A stretch of 64,000 bases of DNA from Epiperipatus broadwayi (lineage: Eukaryota; Onychophora; Udeonychophora; Euonychophora; Peripatidae): positions 32,638,885 to 32,702,884 of the forward strand of contig JAQFVV010012394.1 in NCBI GenBank assembly GCA_028023455.1, read 5' to 3'. Both the position numbers and the translations under genes were made by a program. Below the pieces are notes generated by a model. That model did not search any database. It saw nothing but the letters and a program-made list of their open reading frames with translations, and was not told where the DNA came from. This document shows positions 55,549-64,000 of this stretch, one piece after another (the stretch's first letter is position 1; each line of letters begins with the position of its first letter).

Positions 55549-56229
55549 TCATTTTCATGAAAAGTAAGGATTGGATTCTACCCACTTTTAACACCATATA
55601 AAAGATAAATTATTATCCTGCAGAGATATTTTAAAGATTTTTGTTTTTATTAGTGTTTTCCTCATATAATCTCCAACATATAACATTTATTCACTAATGA
55701 ATAAGTTCAGATTAACCTGTCACACTATGCATGCATTTTAATAACAATTCTCAATCATCAGTTGAGTAAGAGATATTGAACTAGTCCCTAACTTGTATGA
55801 GTGGTGACATTATAAAATATTGTATTATTTGCTCTATACCTCCAGATAAACTGATATATAAAAGTCCTTTATGAATTGTGTGTAAGAAAAGGTGGTTTGA
55901 GTTTCTGTAGTTGAGATGAGGATTGCATCCAAAAAATTCAGATAATAATAATTAAGTGTTTCAATAATTAGTAAAATAATGATTAATATGCTGTATGTTA
56001 TAAACACAGATAACATTTAAATACTAAGGCAATTTAAAATAGAGATATAATGATAAAATTGCATGCATTCATTTATTGCAGTGAGTAAATGATTTAATGA
56101 CAGTTTAATTGTTATGGAAATAAAATTATATTTTGAATTTAACAAGATAAATTCATAAATAGAAACTAATAAGATATAAGTAAAATAAGGTAATTAAAAA
56201 CATCACTTCACCACCAATTCTTAAGCTTA
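55549..56229. other. AT-rich DNA, nothing recognised
   Basis: No supported feature apart from a possible relative of the 32.08-kb hairpin strand. Confidence 0.35.
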
Positions 56230-56470
56230 CACAATCTGTGAAAACAGTAGCAACTCTATGTAAACAGTGGCCACCTGATTCAAGCCATAGTAATCAATAG
56301 ATTCTAGATTTGAGCATTAAAATCCATATTTGTTCATGCTCATCTAATATCATCAGATTCATGGCTAATTAAAAAGATAAAAGATGGCTGCTGGAAGTTG
56401 CATTAGATCCAAATATCTAGGTGCAGTGCTCTCAAATTTAATATTTCTCACTGATAAAAGTCATAAATTA
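56230..56470 (+). repeat. Dispersed ~210-bp repeat, copy 6
   Basis: 'cttacacaatctgtg', 'aaacagtggccacc', 'gtaatcaatagattctag', 'aaaatccatat' and 'ggtgcagtgctctcaaat' follow the family order; it is more diverged than copies 3 and 4. Confidence 0.6.
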
Positions 56471-59234
56471 GTGCACCATCAGGAATTCCATTAATTAGTA
56501 ATGCTTGCAGTAGATGGTAAACTATGATAGATGAAAATAAATTTCTACTAAAATATCAACAATACATACAGATCTGTAATTTTTATAGATCAGATATTAG
56601 GCTAATGGAGAGAGGCAGTATTATGTATTTTTGTAAAATTAAAAGATTTAGTAAAATATGATTGCACAAATTTCCATTTAGTTAAACTATAAAATTTCAT
56701 TCAGTTTTAGTTAGCATTAAAATTTTTATTTGAAAATAAAAGCAACAAATATCTCATTTTTCAGATATAATTTAAAGATGTTTATTATGCCATAATTAAT
56801 ATGGACTGTTTAAATATCATTTATTCATTCAATTGTCTAAACAAATATATATATATAAATTATCATTACTAATGTACCAACTTATCTATTTGAGAATATT
56901 TGTATGGACATGACATTAAAATTTTTCATGTTCACATTGCTTTCCTTAAGCAAGTTTAGCAGTATATATTCAGACGATTTAACTCATTTTGCAGTATTTA
57001 TTATTACCTTAAAAAATTTGAAGATGTCAGTACTCTACTGAACATTGCAAAAAAAAACTTAAAAGACAACACTGACTGGTTAATTCCTTGATTTTTGGCA
57101 GATCAACAAACTAGAAACTTCCATTCCATTATTATTTATGATCAGAAAAAAATTGCACTATTTCTGTCATTGATTTATATATTTATGATTATTTTTATAA
57201 AAGATTTATGTAATAATTATTAAAAAAAAATTTAGATTGTTTATACTTATATTTTTTTAAAATACGGTTCATTTTTAAAGATAGACATTACTAAAATCAA
57301 AGTATTGATAAAAAAATTGTGTTCACTCCACTGCTGTCAATTACTGTCAAAAATAATTGTAAAGAATTTTTATAATATTCTAATAATTATAAATGCAATT
57401 TTAGATTTTATAACAGGATTTCATAAGATTATCATAATTTAACAAAAATTTCTTAATGCTTTTACAAATCATATTCAAGTAACAAAGATTTTATTAATTT
57501 ACTTTTAACAATAACATTAAACAACCGTGTTAACATAACACCTAACTCTTTAGGATCTAATAAGGATTAAAAACAAAGTGTTGTTTTACATTTTATTTTT
57601 TAAAAATACTTTGATATGAAAAATGATTTAACAATATATATAATATATCCAAAATTTGTTTAGCTTTTATGCAGTAAGAAAGACTTATTTTTATGATTTG
57701 TTGTACATTGTATGCTTTTCACACTTGCATAAAATGGCAAAAGCAATAAAATATATTCCACATTAGATTTGCTTTGTTTATCTTCTTGGAAACGGAATTC
57801 TTCAATTGTTTAATATTAAATTCAAAGGATTTTTCTTTCTCTAACAAAATTTTCCAATTATTTGGCGTAAAATGTATTAAGTTGTAAATAATAAATATAC
57901 AAATAGCAGATATTCTTTGTAAATTAAAAAACAAAAAGATTTATATGAATTAATTAGTTGTCAGATTAAAAAAAAAATTTATTATTTAAAAAAATAAAGA
58001 AAAAAGTATGTGGACTATTTATATGTTACTTAAAACAAAACCTTATTTGGTTAAATATAAATGAATTTGATATCCATATAAACAAATAAGCTAATTTAAA
58101 ATATGCAAAAGTCAGAGAATTAATAAAGTTATAGGTTGGTGGATATTTCCATTAGAATTTGTAATATAATATATCTTACTTGGGAGATAGATACTGGCCT
58201 ACCTAGGTGTGGGGTGGACAGATGTCACACAACAATCTGTCGGTGATGAAACATTTAAAAATTCAATTCTGATTCCAAGTAAAAATTCATTTGTCTATAA
58301 AAATATGTGAAAATATGCTATTGTATATATTATTGATTCATACAAGTGTTAATTTTCTCTTTAGTGTTTTCCCAATTACAACATTTTTCAATAAAATTCA
58401 TATATGTCATTTAACACAATTTGTAAATTCTATGGAGCAGAAAAAAATTGTATATATATATTGTACCGATATTTAATTGATTTTATGAGTCCCATGTTTT
58501 AAAAATACAAAGATTTAAAAATTAAGAAAATAAAATGTAAAAACTAAAGAGCAGGGTGGGAGGGGGAATTTGTATTAAATAAAATAAACTGTAAACGCTG
58601 TTTAAAATAATAAGCTGTTTATAATAAAAGATTTTTTTTATTGTTTAAAAGAAGAAGAAAAGTCTTGTAATAAATAAATGATTTAATATTCGTTAAATGA
58701 ATTTTTAATAAATAATAAAAAAATTTTGTTTTATCTTATAATAAAATAAATAAATATATATGCATGTGGGTATGTAATTTTTAATAAAAAGTAGAAGCAG
58801 AAGCTGATTTTATTTCACGAGACGAAGACTGCTGCTGCTAAATAAAGTTTTCCATTGTTTAAAAACAGTATAAATAGCTCAACATTTTATCATTTTAATA
58901 AATTTTATCATTCTTGGTCTGACTTTCTCATTTTAATAAATATTTCTTGAAGTAATATTTCCAAAAAATGTTGCATTGTTAAAACCAACGTATTTGCAGT
59001 TGACCGAAAACCGCTCTCTACACATCTAAGATCTGCGATTAGTTCGGAAAGTAATCATGTTGAAACAAACTAAATGGACAGCAGAGTGCAGGAACACCAA
59101 ACCAGCCACAAAAATAATACCAAGTCACAGGATCTATGGAAGAATCAGTTTACCAGTCATCGATGAGTTAAGAAATAATTCCATTATGCTGTTTCGGTCG
59201 TATTTTAAAACCTAGGTAATTATTTGACTTTGAT
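56471..59234. other. AT-rich DNA, nothing firmly recognised
   Basis: About 2.8 kb without supported features. The last 250 bases (58980-59200) are slightly GC-richer but match nothing I know. Confidence 0.35.
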
Positions 59235-59269
59235 ATCTAAACATTGTAAGTACCTAAATAAAAAGTCAT

Positions 59270-59600
59270 CATCAAATGGCAGCCTGTGTCCACAATCAGG
59301 GGATTCTTAGCACTCTCCGCCTTCGGACACCAACCGCTGCCTTGGTTGGTGACTTTACAGCCTCCTGGGAATAAGGGCCATGCTTTATTTTTGTCATAAT
59401 TGTATATATATTGAAAAAATATTTATCATTTACACAAACATTCATTCTGCCTTATCAGGCACTGAGAAGACCATGGTGTTTCTTGTCTTAAACTCAGTGG
59501 TAAAAAGCCAATAAACTCACCATGCTGGCTAATGCATGTTGGTGAGCAGCCCATCCATGTTTGTATACTATATGAATAATCACATAGTAATAACAGCTGC
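59270..59600 (+). other. RTE 5' region
   Basis: GC-richer leader with a short hairpin (ACCAACC...GGTTGGT, 59329-59351) and no recognised protein. An ATG near 59604 starts MTRTYEVDIRNL, which resembles the beginning of related RTE proteins but is out of frame with the endonuclease. Confidence 0.5.
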
Positions 59601-59603
59601 AAT

Positions 59604-60671
59604 GACAAGAACGTATGAAGTGGACATTAGGAATTTGCCCTGCTCGGTTCCTTTAAAGCCTCCAAGAGGAATCAAAGTGAAGGAAGATTGCAAGAATTAG
59701 AAGGAGAATTGTCTTATATTAAATGGGACATTATTGGACTTTGTGAAGTTAGAAGAAAAGGTGAAGAAACAATTGATTTAAAAAGTGGACATATATTCTA
59801 TTATAAAGGCTCACATATTGGAAATACAAATGGAGTAGGATTCATTATAAATAAAAAGTGGAAGAACAATATTGTGGAGATTGATGGTGTATTGCATAGA
59901 GTTACAAGATTAGTTATACAACTTAATAGCAGATACCAAATGCAGATAATTCAGGTTTATGCCCCAACAAGTTCTCATAGTGATGAAGTAGTAGAAGATT
60001 TTTATATGGATGTACAAAAGGCTTTTGATCAGAGTAAACAACATTTTAAAATTATTATGGGAGACTTTAATGCTAGAATTGTTAGACAAATGAAAGATGA
60101 AATTGCTGTAGGTAATTTTGGTTATGGTAATAGAAATGAGAGAGGACATAGACTTGTGGAGTTTGCAGAAAAAGAAAAACTTTATATTATGAATTCATTT
60201 TTTGAGAAAAATGTTAAAAGGAAATGGACATGGAAGCATCCAAATGAAGGTACAGCAGAATTGGATTATATTTTGACTAACAGGAAATACATATTTCAAG
60301 ATTGTAATGTTCTTAATAAATTTAACACAGGAAGTGATCATCGATTAGTAAGGTGTAAGTTATGTGTTAATGTAAAACTAGAGAGACAAAAATTATTAAG
60401 AAAAACAATATTTACAGTTGATATTCCTAATCTTCAGAAACATTCTAATGAATTTAAATTAGAACTTACAAATAGGTTTCAAGTGTTAGGAGATTTTGAA
60501 CATGATTCAGATTTGAATGAAATTAATATGAAAATAACTGATACACTTTTAAAAACTGCAACAAAGATAGCTGGTAGAAAAAAGCAGCAATTGACTAATA
60601 AAATTTATACTGAGACTAGAGAATTTATGAAGAAAAGAAGTAATATGCAATATACAAAAATGATGTATTAA
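59604..60671 (+). pseudogene. RTE apurinic-type endonuclease domain
   Basis: Nicks target DNA to prime reverse transcription. In the frame ending at 60671 (numbering from 59688), the catalytic glutamate is in GLCEVRR (E20). GVGFIINKKW lies at 49-58, IIQVYAPTSSHSDE at 87-100, MGDFNA at 124-129 (metal/phosphate binding), TWKHPN...ELDYI at 181-195, and SDHR at 216-219 (catalytic Asp-His). All key residues are present. There is no ATG at 59688 (the codon is TTG); the frame continues upstream as KRNQSEGRLQELE, so the true N-terminus is further 5' and separated by a frameshift near 59650. The frame ends prematurely at 60671, where a one-base shift continues the protein. Confidence 0.9.
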
Positions 60672-60845
60672 AAAGAATTGAATATCTCAAATTTTATAAA
60701 ATGGTACGGAAAAGAGTTGAAAATGATATAAGAAAGTATAACTGTGAAATAGCAAAAAAAGCTGTAGAAGAAAATAAAAGTCTCAAGATTGTTAAACAAC
60801 ATTTTGGTATTGGTAGGAAATTTATATCTGCAATAAGAAAAAAAA
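60669..60845 (+). pseudogene. RTE linker segment in shifted frame
   Basis: Continues the polyprotein after the frameshift: KRIEYLKFYKMVRKRVENDI, then NCEIAKKAVEENKSLK and FGIGRKFISAIRKK. It then shifts back at an A-run near 60842 to join the reverse transcriptase frame (DGIITKKRDDIMKLVEDFYQ). Confidence 0.75.
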
Positions 60846-61300
60846 GATGGAATTATTACTAAAAAGAGAGATGACATCATGAAATTGGTAGAAGATTTTT
60901 ATCAAGAATTATATAGTAATAAAGAACAAGTACCTCCTATATCTATTATATCTTCTGAATTGCCCAGAATTTTAAATGAAGAAGTGAGACATGCAATTAA
61001 ATGTATGAAGAAAGGAAAGGCTCCAGGAAATGATGGAATTATAATTGATATATTAAAAGAAGCAGGTGAAGAAATAGAAACAATTTTAGCAAAGTTATAT
61101 ACCAAATGTCTAAATGATAAAGATGTACCGGAAGATTGGAAGAATGCAGTAATAATATTAATATTTAAAAAAGGTGATAAAGAAGATATTAGAAATTACA
61201 GACCTATCAGCCTTTTATCAGTTTTATATAAAATTTTTACCAAGATAATTTACAACTCATCTACAGAGAACTTTGGATTTCCACCAACCAAGAGAACAAG
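60846..61300 (+). pseudogene. RTE reverse transcriptase, N-terminal motifs
   Basis: Contains the KAPGNDGI motif near 61015-61040, then DWKNAVIILIFKKGDK and NYRPISLLSVLYKIFTKII, the fingers motifs 1-2 of LINE reverse transcriptases. Near 61270 the frame shifts; the correct continuation (DFHQPREQAGFKSGFST) is in the next frame. Confidence 0.88.
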
Positions 61301-61800
61301 CTGGATTTAAAAGTGGTTTTAGTACAATAGATCATATCCAGGTATTGAGAGAAGTCATAGAAAGAACAAATGAATATGAGTTTTCATTATGTTTTGGATT
61401 TGTAGATTATGAAAAGGCATTCAATTCTATACACATTTCTTCAGTGATTAAAGCATTGGATCATCAAGGTATAGATCCAGGATATTGTCATATTTTAAAG
61501 AATATTTATAAAAATGCAACAGCAACAATTAGATTACATAATGATACTGGAAAAATCAACATTGAGAAAGGTGTAAGACAAGGTGACTCCATATCTCCAA
61601 AACTTTTTACAGCAGTGCTGCAAGAAGTATTTTGTGGATTAAAATGGGAAACTAAAGGAAAGAAAATAAATGGAGAGTATTTAAGTCATTTAGATTTTGC
61701 AGATGATGTAGTTTTTTTTTGCAAATAATGCTTCAGAGCTGCAGCAAATGTTGCAGGAGTTAGAAGATGAAAGTAGAAAAGTAAGACTAAAGATAAATGT
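61273..61800 (+). pseudogene. RTE reverse transcriptase catalytic core
   Basis: EQAGFKSGFSTIDHI is motif 2a, FVDYEKAFNSI motif A (first catalytic Asp), GVRQGDSISPKLF motif B and DFADDVVFF motif C (the two catalytic Asp). All catalytic residues are intact. The frame is broken at a T-run near 61713-61721 right after motif C; one base shift restores NNASELQQMLQELEDESRK up to the SINE insertion. Confidence 0.92.
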
Positions 61801-61801
61801 T

Positions 61802-61906
61802 GTTTTGCATTGGTGATCGAGAGGTCAGCGTGACTGCTTTGCACTTGCAGGCAGTTGCCCGGGTTGCGGGTTCGCGTCCCGGCTGATGCTATGACACTTA
61901 AAAAAA
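61802..61906 (+). mobile_element. tRNA-Gly-derived SINE nested in the RTE element
   Basis: A 105-bp insertion flanked by a perfect 13-bp target duplication AAAGATAAATGTT (61789-61801 and 61907-61919). It contains GCATTGGTGATCGAGAGG (A box), a diverged anticodon arm with extra bases (CTGCTTTGCACTTGCAGGCAG), GGTTCGCGTCCC (B box) and GGCTGATGC, then 'tatgacactt' and poly-A. It shares its 3' end with the 30.8-kb SINE. It splits the reverse transcriptase just after motif C. The homologous site in the truncated RTE at 26.3 kb is empty. Confidence 0.92.
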
Positions 61907-62580
61907 AAAGATAAATGTTAAATAAGACTAAAATAATATTTAATCGATTTGCTCAAAATATAAAAATAAAGATTGATTATGAAGAATTAGAAAAAGTTAA
62001 CAGTTACAAATACCTTGGTCAGATTATTAATACAGATGGAAACATAATGGAGGAAATTAATCATAGAATTAAACTTGGTTGGAGTGCTTCTGGTAGAAGT
62101 AACTTGATACTAAAAGGAAATATGCCTATGTGTTTGAAAAGAATGGTTTTTAACAAATGTGTTTTACCAGTTCTTACTTATGGATCTGAGACTTGGACAC
62201 TTAATAGAAGAGCAATACAGAGACTTCAGATCACTCAAAGGAGTATGGAGAGATGTATGTTGGGAGTAACAAGAAGAGATCAAAAACGCAATGCATGGGT
62301 AAGACAACAAACAGGTGTTACTGACCTTATTGAAAAAATTAAAAGATTGAAATGGAGTTGGGCTGGACATATTGCTAGAAGAAATGATAATAGATGGACA
62401 ATTGAAATTTTAAACGGGATTCCAAGAGATTGTAAAAGACCCAGAAAGAGACCACATGTGAGATGGATGGATGAAATAAGAAAATGTGCAGGGGTGTTGT
62501 GGAAAAGAGAAGCTAAAGATCGGAGAAGATGGATTAAACTTGGAGAGACCTTCATCCTGCAGTGGATTGATAATGGTTGA
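61907..62580 (+). pseudogene. RTE reverse transcriptase thumb and C-terminal region
   Basis: After the SINE the protein continues LNKTKIIFNRFAQNIKI, VNSYKYLGQIINTDGNI (motif E/thumb), LPVLTYGSETWTLNRRAIQR, RDQKRNAWVRQQTGV and LKWSWAGHIARRND, then RWMDEIRKCAG, ending at 62580. This 'YGSETWT...WAGHvaR' tail is typical of RTE and related invertebrate LINEs. It is open from 61915 to the stop; one extra base near 61920 would break continuity even without the SINE. Confidence 0.9.
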
Positions 62581-62605
62581 TGATGATGATGATGATCTAA
62601 ACATT

Positions 62606-64000
62606 CCCGATTTCTTTTTAAAATAAAGATAGACTTTATTAAAAGAACTTTGAACTTTTTGCATTAAACTTAAAAAAAGAATAAACTTTAAACTTCAAAA
62701 AATTAATATTTGCAATAATAAAATAAGTAAAAGCAGCTTCTATTAAATAATATTTTTGAAACAATGGCATGCATATATGTGTGATTTGATTTTTTTTAAA
62801 CTTTAAAACAAAAGATAAAATAAAATATGATGTAACATGTATAATTTATTTGCTAAAATAATATATTAAAAAGCTTATTTTAATCTTTAAAAAAAGAAGT
62901 GTGTGTGTCTCATTATAAGATAAAACGATTAATTTATTTTAAAATAATATTAAAAACACTTAAATTATTTTTCTTAAAACATTTATGTTTATTTCTGATA
63001 CGTGCAGGTAAGTATAAATATTTAGTTTCTTAATAAGAGTAGGAGAGAAAAAATCTAATCATTAATAATAGTATTTCAGAAAAGATTCGCTAAGTTAAAT
63101 CTATAAATGTTTAGTATTCAGTATAATGTTGTTATTATTAGTTTTAAAGGATTGAAGTATTATTTTGAATGGTTCGGGAAAAATTATTTTAGTTTTTAAA
63201 AAAAAATAGTAGTAGCTTAGAAGAGGCAGCGTTTAAGATATACCTTTTGTTTGTCTGTTAATGGATTGTTGGAACCGGTTGAGCTAGCAGGGATTTTCAG
63301 GTACCAAGTTGTGCTGATTAGATAGACATGCTAATTCTAATGTAATAAGCTGGCACCTAAGGGATTTTTCTTTCTTCTTTTAAAAATAAAATAAAGTGTT
63401 TATTTGATCAGTGTATATTTGGTAGTCGAGTGTTGAATGTTATTGATAGTTTGCTATTGATAATAGTTGACACTTTACCTGAAAACCAACAATTTCCTGA
63501 AAGGGAAATTTAGGAAGACAAAATATTAGTTAATATTTTATTTGTCGATGCTTGGTGTTTGTTGTTTCCCATAAGTTTAAGTAGTAAATTTTAAATTGTA
63601 AGTTTTAGATCGTTAAGAGATTTGAAGGTAGTAAGTGTTTAATAGAAGTAGTAGTTAGTCATTTTTTTGTTTTTATTGGTTGTTCGGAGGATGTTGGTTC
63701 AATATATATTATTTGTTATTGTCCTTTTATGAATAACTTCCAATTAAATTATAATTGTCTCCTCTAACCAACAAAGAAAAATTTTGACACCAATTAGAGC
63801 AGTTTTATCACTGCTAATATTTAAATGGCTATTAATAAAACTTTTCCAAAATATTGTTATTCTGTATAATAGTATATTAATACTCATGGAAGCAATATTA
63901 TAGGCTTAAAATATCTGCAAAAATTAAAATTTATATTGTAGTCATTGCGATTATTGAATTCATGAGTTCCACTAATTGAAATGTGGATTGGCAACAGAAA
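62606..64000. other. AT-rich DNA, nothing recognised
   Basis: No supported gene, RNA or repeat to the right edge. Confidence 0.4.

Larger units (their letters stand above)
59246..62594 (+). mobile_element. Full-length RTE-type LINE with nested SINE
   Basis: A complete insertion bounded by the 11-bp direct repeat ATCTAAACATT (59235-59245 and 62595-62605). Order: ~350-bp 5' region, AP-endonuclease, reverse transcriptase, C-terminal region, and (TGA)n tail without poly-A, as expected of the RTE clade. The proteins resemble the 'endonuclease-reverse transcriptase' of the silkworm RTE group and related invertebrate elements. Without the 105-bp SINE and one 13-bp target duplicate it is ~3.23 kb. 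At least four frameshifts make it inactive. A truncated copy is at 25632-26373. Confidence 0.92.

Noticed and set aside
30805-61906. tRNA-Gly genes at 30.8, 54.1 and 61.8 kb
   Set aside because: Extra bases, disrupted pairing, adjacent A-runs and flanking target duplications show they are SINE insertions, not tRNA genes.
62164-62664. Three - strand frames of 68-91 codons
   Set aside because: They are antisense shadows of the RTE reverse transcriptase; the same applies to the + strand frames at 25668-26059 over the truncated copy.

Overview
The window reads as strongly AT-rich (my visual impression is 70-75% A+T) nuclear DNA from an invertebrate animal. Evidence is the mix of elements: an RTE-type LINE, another LINE family with a C-terminal zinc knuckle, a Gypsy/Ty3-like LTR element, a Penelope-type GIY-YIG remnant, a ZBED5-like hAT transposase relic, tRNA-Gly-derived SINEs, foldback elements and trinucleotide microsatellites. 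I cannot name the species. I find no host protein-coding exon, intact tRNA gene or rRNA gene that I would defend; the window looks like intergenic or deep intronic repeat-rich DNA.

Layout. 1-2.1 kb: microsatellite, decayed LINE, microsatellite. 2.7-7.5 kb: short tRNA-headed repeats, small foldbacks, and tandem duplications of about 175, 285 and 177 bp. 7.97-9.3 kb: a duplicated repeat carrying hammerhead ribozymes (two in tandem at exactly 132-bp spacing), followed by a Penelope-type GIY-YIG endonuclease remnant. 10.7-12.3 kb: a foldback, a further hammerhead on the + strand, and a copy of a dispersed ~210-bp repeat. 14-16.8 kb: a possible Tc1/mariner relic and an old LTR-element fragment. 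18.7-28.1 kb: foldbacks, a truncated LINE, a truncated RTE copy and an inverted pair of the ~210-bp repeat. 28.1-29.1 kb: another LINE remnant. 30-32 kb: a hammerhead inside a long hairpin, a tRNA-like SINE and another hammerhead. 33.1-35 kb: hAT transposase relic. 38.4-39.6 kb: minisatellite and a large (~317-bp arms) inverted repeat. 41.9-49.6 kb: a young LTR element. 54-55.6 kb: SINE, LINE fragment and a 100-bp tandem array. 59.2-62.6 kb: a full-length RTE element with a SINE nested inside.

The best candidates for something undescribed are two. First, the hammerhead-ribozyme repeat family (six copies, one dimer), which has the features expected of an animal retrozyme, a small circular-RNA retroelement thought to be mobilised by Penelope-like elements; a Penelope-type endonuclease remnant lies right beside the dimer. 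Second, the very young LTR element (LTRs about 2,138 and 2,137 bp, about six differences by eye, 4-bp target duplication GTAG). It has a clear primer-binding site and polypurine tract and an intact 538-codon coiled-coil reading frame. It has no protease, reverse transcriptase or RNase H, so it must be mobilised in trans. An older relative lies at 15.6-16.8 kb.

All homology statements come from motif recognition by eye; no searches were run.
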